The notes below the pieces were generated by a model, which worked only from the letters and a program-made list of their open reading frames with translations, was not told where the DNA came from and did not search any database. A program made the position numbers and the translations under genes. Below are positions 8,591 to 16,343 of a DNA stretch of 64,000 nucleotides, piece by piece. Position 1 is the first letter of the stretch, and every line of letters starts with the position of its first letter. The stretch is from Bacillota bacterium (GTDB taxonomy: Bacteria > Bacillota > Clostridia > Peptostreptococcales > Anaerovoracaceae): positions 152,834 to 216,833 of the forward strand of contig JAHZHL010000035.1 in the NCBI GenBank assembly GCA_019420305.1. Reading direction: 5' to 3'.

Positions 8591-8728
8591 TTAATTAAAC
8601 ACCATCTGGAAGAATTCTTTGAACGTGATCGGTTCCTGGAACGCTTCCTGCATAACATATGCCGCGAGTCCGGCTGTCGCCAGTATCATCAGAAATATGA
8701 ATAATACGGTTCCTATAAATTTCCTCAT
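8591..8728 (-). CDS. 45-residue single-helix membrane protein
   Basis: A short gene with a clear GAGGA site 7 bases before its ATG. The product starts MRKFIGTVLFIFLMILATAG, one membrane helix from about residue 4 to 25, followed by a short amphipathic tail ending FKEFFQMVFN. It lies 62 bases after the amino acid permease and in the same direction, with a hairpin between them. Tiny one-helix partners are known for some transporters (for example MetS with MetP in the NSS family), so a permease accessory role is a reasonable inference, not shown. I know no family for it. Confidence 0.6.
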   Translation of the reverse strand: MRKFIGTVLFIFLMILATAGLAAYVMQEAFQEPITFKEFFQMVFN

Positions 8729-8750
8729 TTTATAATCCTCATTTTACAAA

Positions 8751-8773
8751 GGAGCCGTTCAGTAAACGGCTCC
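8751..8773 (-). terminator. Hairpin after the permease gene
   Basis: GGAGCCGTT (8751-8759) pairs with AACGGCTCC (8765-8773). Only a short T run follows on the minus strand, so it may be a partial terminator or an RNA-stabilising hairpin that lowers expression of the small downstream gene. Confidence 0.6.
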
Positions 8774-8790
8774 TGAAATTATTTTGTCTC

Positions 8791-10350
8791 TTACAGTACC
8801 CAGGAGAATACGAACAGCAGAATTGCAATTCCTGCGAAGCAGTAAGCTCCGATTCTCCATCTCTTGTACTGTCTGTCGAGCTGTGCTCTTTCTTCAGCGT
8901 TCGGCTCAGCCGTAGCAAGAGTAAGCGCTTCGACATCGATCGCTTCCTGCGGAATCGGTCTCTTCCGCACGAAGATGAGATAGTAGAGAATCGCGATTAC
9001 GTCCCAGATAATATTATACCAAATCGCAACCGGATCGTAAGCGAGAATCAGCAGCAATACGAAGCACACAATGCTGAACCACGCTCCAAATGTGCCGCAA
9101 GGACATTTCCAAGGTCTCTTGAGATCCGGCTCTTTCTTGCGCAACGCAAGGAAGGACAGGAATCCGATAATATATGCCTGAATCTGGTTATACGAACACA
9201 TCATAGCTACAATCTTGATGGAACCCGATAGAATAAAGAACACGCCTAAAACACCGCAGAGTACAACTGCGCGATGCGGACTCCTGTATCCCGGATGTAC
9301 CTTTCCGAAATATTTCGGGAAGTTTCCGTCCTCTGACATGATATATATGTAGCGGGCCGGTCCCGCGATACACGGATTCATTGTCGAGAAGTCGCCTCCC
9401 AGTGTAATACCCAGACACAAAATTACCAGCGGCAGTCCGACAATGCCCGCATACTGCATCGCTTCCGCATAAGGAGCAGCTGCCGTATACAGATCCGGAA
9501 CATGTTCCGCAGGAGTCAGTGCGCACAGGAACCACTGGAACAGCAGGTTAACAGCCAGTACGCAGAACGGCGAGATCAACAGAGCTCTCGGAATATTAAT
9601 CTGCGGGAACTTTACTTCAGACCCCATGCCTACGATGGTTTCATATCCGAAGAAGCACCACAGTACAAGCAGCACTGCCTGCGCGAACGCATTTACTTCC
9701 GCCGGGATTCCTACGCCTGCAACCAGCATGGAAACGCTTGAGAAATCCGCTTTTGCAAGAACCGTCGCGAACCATACCAGCGAGCATGCCCAGAAAAAGA
9801 ACATAAAGAAGTTCTGCGTCTTACCGTTCATTTCAATTCCTCTGTAGGAAATCACCGTAAAGAGGATGAAAAGACCGATTGCCGGCAGTGTCTTCCACAG
9901 AAATACGGAAGTATCCACATTACCCGCGAAGAAGTCAATCAGCGAATAGTCGTTGTTATCAACAGGGATGTCCATACCCAGCGCGTTCAGCAGTCTTACA
10001 AAATAGTTTGAGAATGCCATCGCTTCCGACGCGCCAATACCAATCTGTGCCAGCGTATAGTTCCAGCTTTCAAAGATCGCGATCGGATAGTTCAGAGCTC
10101 TCTTTGCGAAGGAATACGTACCACCGGCCAATGGCAACGCCGCACCCATTTCGCCGTACATTGCACACGGAAATAATATGAGTACAAATGAGATCAATGA
10201 TGCAACGATTACGGTACCGCCCATCAGTCCGACAATCTGCGAACCAACAGTGAACAGACCTACACCGATTACCGCGCCCGCGGTAATTGTGACACATTCC
10301 GCAAGACCCAGAGTTCTGTTCAATGTTTGGGCTTTTACATTGTTTTCCAT
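8791..10350 (-). CDS. APC superfamily amino acid permease
   Basis: Twelve-helix or more transporter of 519 residues in the APC (amino acid-polyamine-organocation) superfamily. The first helix carries the family TAGAVIGVGLFTVGSQ pattern (about residues 22-38) whose unwound glycine-rich turn binds the substrate amine and carboxylate. AAGGAGG precedes the ATG. It is the middle gene of a likely operon: a 134-residue membrane protein upstream and a 45-residue one-helix protein downstream. The substrate is unknown. The C-terminal extension ends in an additional hydrophobic helix. Confidence 0.88.
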   Translation of the reverse strand: MENNVKAQTLNRTLGLAECVTITAGAVIGVGLFTVGSQIVGLMGGTVIVASLISFVLILFPCAMYGEMGAALPLAGGTYSFAKRALNYPIAIFESWNYTLAQIGIGASEAMAFSNYFVRLLNALGMDIPVDNNDYSLIDFFAGNVDTSVFLWKTLPAIGLFILFTVISYRGIEMNGKTQNFFMFFFWACSLVWFATVLAKADFSSVSMLVAGVGIPAEVNAFAQAVLLVLWCFFGYETIVGMGSEVKFPQINIPRALLISPFCVLAVNLLFQWFLCALTPAEHVPDLYTAAAPYAEAMQYAGIVGLPLVILCLGITLGGDFSTMNPCIAGPARYIYIMSEDGNFPKYFGKVHPGYRSPHRAVVLCGVLGVFFILSGSIKIVAMMCSYNQIQAYIIGFLSFLALRKKEPDLKRPWKCPCGTFGAWFSIVCFVLLLILAYDPVAIWYNIIWDVIAILYYLIFVRKRPIPQEAIDVEALTLATAEPNAEERAQLDRQYKRWRIGAYCFAGIAILLFVFSWVL

Positions 10351-10436
10351 GAAAAAACCTCCTTAAAATAAAAAAGAATAAATATAAATATAAATTAATG
10401 TTATTTATATCCCTTCAATAAAAGCAATTATCTAAA

Positions 10437-10841
10437 TTACTGCTTCTTCGCCTCTGAATCATCTCTAATCGGTTCGTTCTGCAGCGGCAACGAATCTGCC
10501 TCCGTCTCCCCGCTCTCCTGCGCTTCCTTTGCCGCACGCATGTATCTGCGCTGTTTATAATAAGGAAACAGAAAAACCAAGGTTGCAATATTAAATGTCA
10601 GCCACATTCTGATACAGAACGGAACAAGCCCCCCTAAGTCTCCGGTATTGGCCACAAATAAAGGTCTGACCGCCAATACCGTTGCTGCAATAAAGCAGAT
10701 CACCGGAAATATCAGCCCGATATACGGATTCCGGCGCTCACAAAGAGATTTCTGCACACTGATCACCAGGTACATTACAATGAGCGCTGACGGAAATATA
10801 ATAATCATTTTATCGGGATCCATGCCCTGTAATATCTGCAT
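10437..10841 (-). CDS. Small multi-helix membrane protein, unknown
   Basis: 134-residue protein with about three membrane helices (MIIIFPSALIVMYLVISV; IGLIFPVICFIAATVLAV; a third near residues 75-95) and a charged, Glu-rich C-terminal tail likely in the cytoplasm. The start at 10841 is preceded by AGAGGTG; an ATG 21 bases upstream lacks a site. It is followed after 86 bases by the APC permease, so it may belong to the same transport unit. I do not recognise the family. Confidence 0.65.
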   Translation of the reverse strand: MQILQGMDPDKMIIIFPSALIVMYLVISVQKSLCERRNPYIGLIFPVICFIAATVLAVRPLFVANTGDLGGLVPFCIRMWLTFNIATLVFLFPYYKQRRYMRAAKEAQESGETEADSLPLQNEPIRDDSEAKKQ

Positions 10842-11151
10842 AAAAACACCTCTATCCTTCATTATTCTACTCTTCCCGCGTTTTTCGCACTAGGAAAAAC
10901 CAGAAATCGTCCTGAATAATGTGAACTGATATTTAAAAAATCAGAAAATTGCAGTTCTGTTTTTTACTATTTTCTGTTGTTCTCTCCTTTTCTCATATTG
11001 TTCCTCTATCACGCAGAAAAGAGCGATAGCCACGCCTGTGCGCGAAACGGTTTCTTTCTACAAAAATAAGCAGCGGCGACACCTTGCAACTGCTTATTTT
11101 TATTCAGAGTTCTATAAATGATTTCGTTTTCTATCTTTTAGTACGATCCAC
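10842..11151. other. 310-base non-coding gap
   Basis: Holds the promoter region of the permease operon (a TAGAAT -10-like sequence near 10870 with a poor -35), a small palindrome CTGATATTTAAAAAATCAG at 10927-10945, and the terminator of the PIN/NYN gene. I see no gene. Confidence 0.5.
11062..11101 (-). terminator. Terminator of the XRE-HIRAN-PIN/NYN operon
   Basis: AAAAATAAGCAG (11062-11073) and CTGCTTATTTTT (11090-11101) are exact complements around a 16-base loop. It lies 50 bases beyond the end of the nuclease gene. Confidence 0.8.
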
Positions 11152-11817
11152 TTATCGGATAAACTTTATAAGGCCTGCGTCCTTTTTCATTTTTCGATAG
11201 ATATCTAATCCGCTGTCTCTGCCAAATCGGCGCAGTGAATTTCGATAAATCGTATTCAACGATTCTCCTGATTCGGCAATTTCTACAATTTCATCCAGAC
11301 AATCTTCAAAATCAGTTTCCTTAAAAGCCTTTCGCAAAGCGATCCGCAGTTTCTGTTTTTCTTGGTACGCTTCTGTAAAGGCTTCGATACTTTTACTAAG
11401 TTTCTGTTTTTTCACGTGATCCGTCCTTACGCTTTTTTCAGTGGACTGCATCATTGCGCATTCAAGAGAGGGTGCCAGAATCACATGATGTTTTTCCAGA
11501 GATGCTCGCTCCCAATACTCTTTCACCGCCAAAAATCCGTTGTCTCTGCTGACAATCGCCGCATCCCCCTTATATCCCTGCCCGAACGCCGCTCCCAGTC
11601 TTGTGGCAATATAAAAATCCAACGCGTTTTTTCCGACCTTCAGCAATTTGCAGGATTGAAAGTCACATCCGCTCCCTTCCACCTGTTCCAGGAACTTCGA
11701 CTCCATTTTACAGGCAGCTTCACTGTAAAACACGGTAAGCGCATCCTCTTTCTGCAGAAACTCCGCCCCCTGCATTCCCTGATTCTTCACATTTTCATAG
11801 TCTACAAGGAAATACAT
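11152..11817 (-). CDS. PIN/NYN-like nuclease domain protein
   Basis: 221-residue protein with a PIN-like (NYN-type) fold at the N terminus: LVDYENVKNQG (Asp6, Glu8), ALDFYIATRLG (Asp67) and AIVSRDNGF (Asp92) supply the set of acidic residues expected to hold metal in a ribonuclease site. Residues 125-221 are basic and helical, plausibly nucleic-acid binding. GGAG stands 7 bases before the ATG. It follows the HIRAN gene by 17 bases. RNA cleavage is inferred from the family; the target is unknown. Confidence 0.78.
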   Translation of the reverse strand: MYFLVDYENVKNQGMQGAEFLQKEDALTVFYSEAACKMESKFLEQVEGSGCDFQSCKLLKVGKNALDFYIATRLGAAFGQGYKGDAAIVSRDNGFLAVKEYWERASLEKHHVILAPSLECAMMQSTEKSVRTDHVKKQKLSKSIEAFTEAYQEKQKLRIALRKAFKETDFEDCLDEIVEIAESGESLNTIYRNSLRRFGRDSGLDIYRKMKKDAGLIKFIR

Positions 11818-11834
11818 ATTCGTCTCCGCACCTG

Positions 11835-12158
11835 TCAGGATTTTCCGGTCTTGTTTTCCCGCTTGCCGGTGCTTACTTTACATATAATGCTTTGCGACAG
11901 AACAAATAAAACTTCCGCGTCTGCTGTATCCCCGATTTTATCGTAGAGACGACCGGCGCTCATACTCTCTCCCTGAACAGTATACGGACTGTTTGCCACA
12001 TATCCGATTTTCCCGAGGCCTTTGATTCTTGCAGCGATCGCCTCGTGATCATGTGGATTTTCCGGTTCCTTTTCCAGTTTCACTTTCATCCCTTTTTCAA
12101 AGATTTCCGCTCCATAATAGTGATTCATACCTGTAATTGTGATATACATTGCTTTCAT
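11835..12158 (-). CDS. HIRAN-domain protein
   Basis: 107-residue protein that is essentially one HIRAN domain: KAMYITITGMNHYYGAEIF, then VKLEKEPENPHDHEAIAARI and KIGYVANSPYTV. HIRAN domains bind DNA ends or stalled forks, best known from HLTF-type helicases, and occur alone in bacteria. The start at 12158 has GGAGG 9 bases upstream; a longer frame begins at 12185 without one. It sits between an XRE regulator and the PIN/NYN nuclease, all in one direction. The pairing of a DNA-recognition module with a nuclease suggests a damage-response or defence role, by inference. Confidence 0.8.
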   Translation of the reverse strand: MKAMYITITGMNHYYGAEIFEKGMKVKLEKEPENPHDHEAIAARIKGLGKIGYVANSPYTVQGESMSAGRLYDKIGDTADAEVLFVLSQSIICKVSTGKRENKTGKS

Positions 12159-12232
12159 TTTGAGAGTCCTCCTTTTGCATATCATTTTACAGCTTTTTCA
12201 GTCCAAAAATCTTCCCTGTACTTTTGTACCGC

Positions 12233-12589
12233 TCAAACAGCCTCTTCTGTTTTCACTCCAAACTGAAAATATTGCAAAAGTCTGCCCAGCCAGCGTCCTC
12301 CATCGTTCTCTACCGCAATCACTTCGATCTCATCTCTGGAAACGGTCCTTACTTTCGCCTCCTGAGGCTCCCGGATAATATCGTCAAGATCCGCTTCATA
12401 AAGTTCCATCAGGGCGAACATCGTATCCGCCTGAGGGTAGCTTTGGCCATTCTCATATTTATAAATTGCCTGTACGAAACCCAGGCGCAAATATTCCTTC
12501 ACCTCTTCCACAGACAAATTCTTCGCTTCGCGCAGGCGTTTCAGATTCTTTCCAATCCGTTCCCTATCGTATTCCGGCCTGTGTCTCAC
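12233..12589 (-). CDS. XRE family regulator
   Basis: 118-residue helix-turn-helix protein: RIGKNLKRLREAKNLSVEEV followed by AIYKYENGQSYPQADTMFAL, a form common in Firmicutes accessory regions. I chose the GTG at 12589 because GGGGGAT lies 5 bases upstream and known relatives start M(K/R)xRPEYD; a longer frame to 12679 overlaps the promoter. It leads the HIRAN and nuclease genes with a 74-base gap and no terminator between, so it may regulate them and itself. Confidence 0.82.
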   Translation of the reverse strand: MRHRPEYDRERIGKNLKRLREAKNLSVEEVKEYLRLGFVQAIYKYENGQSYPQADTMFALMELYEADLDDIIREPQEAKVRTVSRDEIEVIAVENDGGRWLGRLLQYFQFGVKTEEAV

Positions 12590-12650
12590 GTTATCCCCCT
12601 TTTCTGTCCGCCGCCGCTTTCGTTCTGACGGCATGATTTCTTGTTTCTTA

Positions 12651-12679
12651 ATTATAAAATATCTTTCCCTTTTTGTCAT
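12651..12679 (-). promoter_or_regulatory. Promoter of the XRE-HIRAN-PIN/NYN operon
   Basis: ATGACA (12674-12679), 17-base spacer and TATAAT (12651-12656) on the minus strand, about 62 bases upstream of the GTG start. Confidence 0.7.
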
Positions 12680-12693
12680 TCAACACATAGTTG

Positions 12694-12755
12694 AAAAGAT
12701 GGACGCGGGCGAAATGAGCCGCGGTATTTACCAGCCGCGTTTTGGCTCATCTTTT
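12694..12755. repeat. Imperfect inverted repeat upstream of XRE operon
   Basis: AAAAGATG (12694-12701) pairs with CATCTTTT (12748-12755), and within it ATGAGCC plus GCGG (12714-12724) can pair with CCGC and GGCTCAT (12735-12750). The two pairings compete for the right arm. It lies between divergent genes, so it is a possible regulatory or residual terminator structure. Confidence 0.45.
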
Positions 12756-12884
12756 CTGAACTCTAAATCCCAATAAAAGACAGAAATAATTTGCGGTTTT
12801 CCCGATTTATTTAAAATTTGAAGAGAAATAGCCTTCATGGTTCCTTCCTCCATATGCTACAATATTGAAAAAGGAGATCCGCAC

Positions 12885-13208
12885 ATGATTTATTATTTCA
12901 CAGCCTGCACCACCTTGCTCAGCGCTGTTTTAGGCCTTTGCTTTTCCATTGGAGCAATCAGAAACGAACGGGGAAGTGACCGGACAAACGCCTTGTATAT
13001 ATTCGCCCGAAGCCTTGCTTTGACAGGCGCTGCCCTTATCCCTGTATGTACCGAGGCGCTGAGCATTTTAATTGCTGTCACATTGGCAATGCTGATTGTG
13101 CAGATTACAGATGGGATTATCGGTATCCTGATAAAAAGTAAGATGCGTACAGTTGGACCGTTTCTTATGGCTGTTTGTCATGGAGTATGTTTATTGCTAT
13201 CTATGTAA
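12885..13208 (+). CDS. Small three-helix membrane protein, unknown
   Basis: 107-residue hydrophobic protein with about three to four helices (YYFTACTTLLSAVLGLCF; a middle helix near 50-80; a C-terminal helix FLMAVCHGVCLLLSM). AAGGAG lies 8 bases before the ATG at 12885, and a TACAAT -10-like box is at 12858-12863. Divergent from the XRE-HIRAN-PIN/NYN operon. I do not recognise it. If the neighbouring nuclease system is a defence unit this could be a membrane partner, but nothing in the protein shows that. Confidence 0.62.
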   Translation: MIYYFTACTTLLSAVLGLCFSIGAIRNERGSDRTNALYIFARSLALTGAALIPVCTEALSILIAVTLAMLIVQITDGIIGILIKSKMRTVGPFLMAVCHGVCLLLSM

Positions 13209-13253
13209 TTTTCAGAAAGGACGCAGGATTATAGTACTGGGAGAACGAATTAA

Positions 13254-13690
13254 GTGAACTATATCAATTTTATTACCACAGTCCCCGGCTGCGTCGAAGA
13301 CATTATGCAGACTTTTTTCTGGCTTGACGAGGACAACCGCAATACCTTTCATCTGTTCCAGCTTGTCCGTAATCCAGGCAAATGCAATGTTTCTGATAAT
13401 AAGGCTTCCGCTATAATGATAGCGATGAAGGGCCAGCTCATGCTCCTGTCGGTATGTGGATTGATTATGGTCTGGTAAATGAATTTCTGCGCGAATGGTG
13501 TCTGAAAAAAGAGCAGTTAAAAAACAGGGAAATTTCAGAAGACGAATATTTTGAATGGAAAATCAACTGGCCCGCTTCTAGCAGTAGCGTTGATGAAAAG
13601 GGAGACGCCAAGAAAAATAACAGCTATCAACGAAAAAACAATTTAAATATAAAGGAGAATTATTATGGTAAAAACTATTTCGCTTTTTAA
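13254..13690 (+). pseudogene. Frameshifted ORF, accessory-region hypothetical
   Basis: Two frames appear to be one decayed gene. From a GTG at 13254 (GGGAG upstream) frame one reads NYINFITTVPGCVEDIM ... RNPGKCNVSDN to about 13400. The sense then continues two bases on as GFRYNDSDEGPAHAPVG ... REISEDEYFEWKINWP in another frame. The second part resembles the tail of a small hypothetical protein frequent in Firmicutes mobile regions. The second frame runs past the ParA start to 13690, so the original stop may be lost as well. Function unknown. Confidence 0.45.
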
Positions 13691-14693
13691 CAACAAGGGT
13701 GGCGTCAGTAAAACTACCACTGCTTTCCATTTAGGATGGAAGTTAGCCGAAATGGGGTATAAGACATTAATTGTAGATACTGATCCTCAGTGTAACTTAA
13801 CAGGAGTGTGTCTTAACACTGATAAAGAAAATAAACTGGCAAACTTTTATGAGAAAAATAATTATAATATCAAAGACGCCTTATCGCCTATCTTTGATAA
13901 TAAACCTGAACCATTGCAGCCTGCTACTTGTTATGAATTTACGGCCAACCCTAATCTGTTTTTGCTTCCTGGGCACATTGACTTTTCAGAGTATGATGCC
14001 ACATTTAATATAGCAGAAAACTTAACAGGATCAATAGTTATGTTCAGAAATGTTCCAGGTGCGTTACGAAATCTTTTGCAACTAACTGCCACTAAATATG
14101 ACCTTGAATATATTCTGTTAGATATGAGTCCTAGCATTTCTTCCACTAATGCTAATATTTTAATGGAAAGCGATTATTTCATTATTCCATGTGCACCAGA
14201 TTATTTTTGCTATATGGCTATTGAGTCTTTAACCAAAGTATTTCCTAGGTGGAACACCACATATAAAAAGTTAAAGGAACATAGCGTATTCAAATCTGCA
14301 ACATACAAAATGAAGGAGGCTTCTCCAAAATTCATCGGAACAATTCAGCAACGATACAGGCCCCGAAATGGTTCTCCTGTAAAAGCGTTTTCTGAATGGA
14401 TTAAGGATATTAATGAATTGGTAGCTGACAAGTTAGTCCCTATTTTACACGAAAACAATATGCTTGTGCCGAATTTAAGCAATTATTGTACCGAAAACTA
14501 TAATCTTATCAATATTGCTGATTTTAACAGTTTAATAGCTCAATCTCAATTACATAACACACCGGTATTCCTATTGACACAAGAACAAATCGAAAAATCC
14601 GGAAAAGTATGGAGTAACATGAAAAAAAATCGTGATGATTTTAATGGTACCTTTACTGATTTTGCAAACCGTATTATCCAAATTACTAATTAA
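13665..14693 (+). CDS. Orphan ParA family ATPase
   Basis: 342-residue ParA/MinD-type ATPase. The deviant Walker A is NNKGGVSKTTT (residues 9-19, with the signature lysine 11), the A-prime element is VDTDPQCN (37-44) and Walker B is ILLDMSP near residue 150. AAAGGAG precedes the ATG. There is no ParB and no parS-like cluster nearby, so it is not a plain segregation pair. Its base composition is markedly more AT-rich than the flanking guaA region and codon use differs (many AAT, TTA, ATA), which points to horizontal transfer. Such lone ParA proteins occur in accessory regions with unclear roles. Confidence 0.85.
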   Translation: MVKTISLFNNKGGVSKTTTAFHLGWKLAEMGYKTLIVDTDPQCNLTGVCLNTDKENKLANFYEKNNYNIKDALSPIFDNKPEPLQPATCYEFTANPNLFLLPGHIDFSEYDATFNIAENLTGSIVMFRNVPGALRNLLQLTATKYDLEYILLDMSPSISSTNANILMESDYFIIPCAPDYFCYMAIESLTKVFPRWNTTYKKLKEHSVFKSATYKMKEASPKFIGTIQQRYRPRNGSPVKAFSEWIKDINELVADKLVPILHENNMLVPNLSNYCTENYNLINIADFNSLIAQSQLHNTPVFLLTQEQIEKSGKVWSNMKKNRDDFNGTFTDFANRIIQITN

Positions 14694-14739
14694 CTTCTTT
14701 CGATATACAGGTATCAAAAAGGGATCACACTACACACTA

Positions 14740-14779
14740 AGAGCCGGAAAGTTCACTATATATGCGGCTTCCCGGCTCT
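14740..14779. terminator. Shared terminator of parA-like gene and guaA
   Basis: AGAGCCGG (14740-14747) and CCGGCTCT (14772-14779) form a stem between the convergent genes. The T tracts are weak on both strands. Confidence 0.6.
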
Positions 14780-14786
14780 CTGTTTA

Positions 14787-16331
14787 CTATTCAAACTCAA
14801 TCGTCCCAGGCGGCTTGGAAGTGCAGTCATAGAACACCCTGTTCACATGGGCCACCTCATTCACAATCCGGCTGGTCACCTTCTGGAGCACGGAATACGG
14901 AATTTCCGCCGCCTCCGCCGTCATGAAATCAACGGTATTCACAGCCCGCAGTGCCACGGCGTAATCGTAGGTTCTCTCATCACCCATAACGCCCACAGAC
15001 CTCATATTGGTCAGCGCCGCGAAATACTGACCGATGCTCCGGTCGAGACCCGCAGCGGCAATCTCTTCTCTGTAAATAGCGTCGGCATCCTGCACGATGC
15101 GCACCTTCTCCGCCGTTACTTCTCCGATAATCCGGATACCAAGACCGGGACCCGGGAACGGCTGCCGATAAACAAGATATTCCGGGATGCCCAGCTCCAG
15201 ACCTGCCTTCCGCACCTCATCCTTGAACAGATCCCGCAGAGGCTCGATGATTTCCTTGAAATCCACATAATCCGGAAGACCTCCCACATTATGATGGGAC
15301 TTGATCACCGCCGACTCGCCGCCGACTCCGCTTTCTACTACGTCCGGATAAATCGTCCCCTGAACCAGGAAGTCCACAGCTCCGATTTTCTTCGCTTCCT
15401 CTTCGAAAACCCGGATAAACTCTTCACCGATAATCTTGCGTTTTTTCTCCGGCTCTGTCACCCCGGCCAGCTTGTCATAAAACCGCTGCTGGGCGTTGAC
15501 CCGGATAAAATTCAGATTGTACGGACCGGAAGGGCCAAACACCGCTTCCACCTCGTCGCCTTCGTTTTTACGAAGCAGCCCGTGATCCACGAACACGCAG
15601 GTCAGCTGCTGGCCCACTGCCTTGGACAGGAGCACCGCCGCGACAGACGAATCCACGCCGCCGGAAAGGGCGCACAGCACCTTTCCGTTTCCGACCTTGG
15701 CACGGATCGCTTCTATCGAACTTTCCACAAAGGAATCCATCCGCCAGTCGCCCTTGCAGCCGCAAACCTTATAAACAAAATTAGACAGCATCTTGGTTCC
15801 TTCCTGGGTATGGAGCACCTCCGGATGGAACTGCAGCGCGTACAACCCGCGTTCCGGGTCCTCCGCCGCCGCTACCGGACAGTCCGGCGTATGGGCCGTC
15901 ACCTTAAATCCCGGCGCGGCCTTTTCGATATAGTCGTTATGGCTCATCCAGCAGATCGTCTTCTCCGACACATCGCCGAACATCGCCGAAGAACGATCCA
16001 CCGTAACTTCAATTTTTCCGTATTCGCGAACCGGAGCCTTGCACACGTGTCCGCCCAGAAGGTGCATCATCAGCTGGGAGCCATAACAGATCCCCAGCAC
16101 CGGAATTCCCAGCTCGAACAGTTCCTTTGAATAGGTTGGCGAATCCGCCTCGTAAACGCTGTTAGGGCCTCCGGTGAGAATGATTCCCTTCGGATTCATG
16201 GCCTTGATTTCCTCAATATCCCGTTTATAGGAATAAATCTCACAGTACACATTGCACTCCCGCACACGCCGGGCGATCAGCTGATTGTACTGCCCTCCGA
16301 AATCCATTACAATGATCTTTTCATGCTGCAT
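14787..16331 (-). CDS. guaA: GMP synthase (glutamine-hydrolysing)
   Basis: Converts XMP, ATP and glutamine to GMP in the cytoplasm, the last step of guanine nucleotide synthesis. The 514-residue protein has the class I amidotransferase domain first (Cys82 in GICYGSQ, His169 and Glu171 in QFHPE), then the ATP pyrophosphatase loop SGGVDS at 223-228 and the C-terminal dimerisation domain. AAGGAG is 8 bases from the ATG. guaB lies just 12 bases upstream, so they form a guaBA operon. Confidence 0.97.
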   Translation of the reverse strand: MQHEKIIVMDFGGQYNQLIARRVRECNVYCEIYSYKRDIEEIKAMNPKGIILTGGPNSVYEADSPTYSKELFELGIPVLGICYGSQLMMHLLGGHVCKAPVREYGKIEVTVDRSSAMFGDVSEKTICWMSHNDYIEKAAPGFKVTAHTPDCPVAAAEDPERGLYALQFHPEVLHTQEGTKMLSNFVYKVCGCKGDWRMDSFVESSIEAIRAKVGNGKVLCALSGGVDSSVAAVLLSKAVGQQLTCVFVDHGLLRKNEGDEVEAVFGPSGPYNLNFIRVNAQQRFYDKLAGVTEPEKKRKIIGEEFIRVFEEEAKKIGAVDFLVQGTIYPDVVESGVGGESAVIKSHHNVGGLPDYVDFKEIIEPLRDLFKDEVRKAGLELGIPEYLVYRQPFPGPGLGIRIIGEVTAEKVRIVQDADAIYREEIAAAGLDRSIGQYFAALTNMRSVGVMGDERTYDYAVALRAVNTVDFMTAEAAEIPYSVLQKVTSRIVNEVAHVNRVFYDCTSKPPGTIEFE

Positions 16332-16343
16332 ACCGCAATCTCC

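Noticed and set aside
13665..14693. A plasmid partition locus
   Set aside because: There is no ParB-like gene, no iteron and no replication gene; one ParA alone in a chromosome context is not enough.
14847..16130. A 427-codon open frame on the plus strand opposite guaA
   Set aside because: It lies wholly opposite a certain gene, is rich in His and Arg as antisense frames of GC-rich codons are, and shows no family motif.
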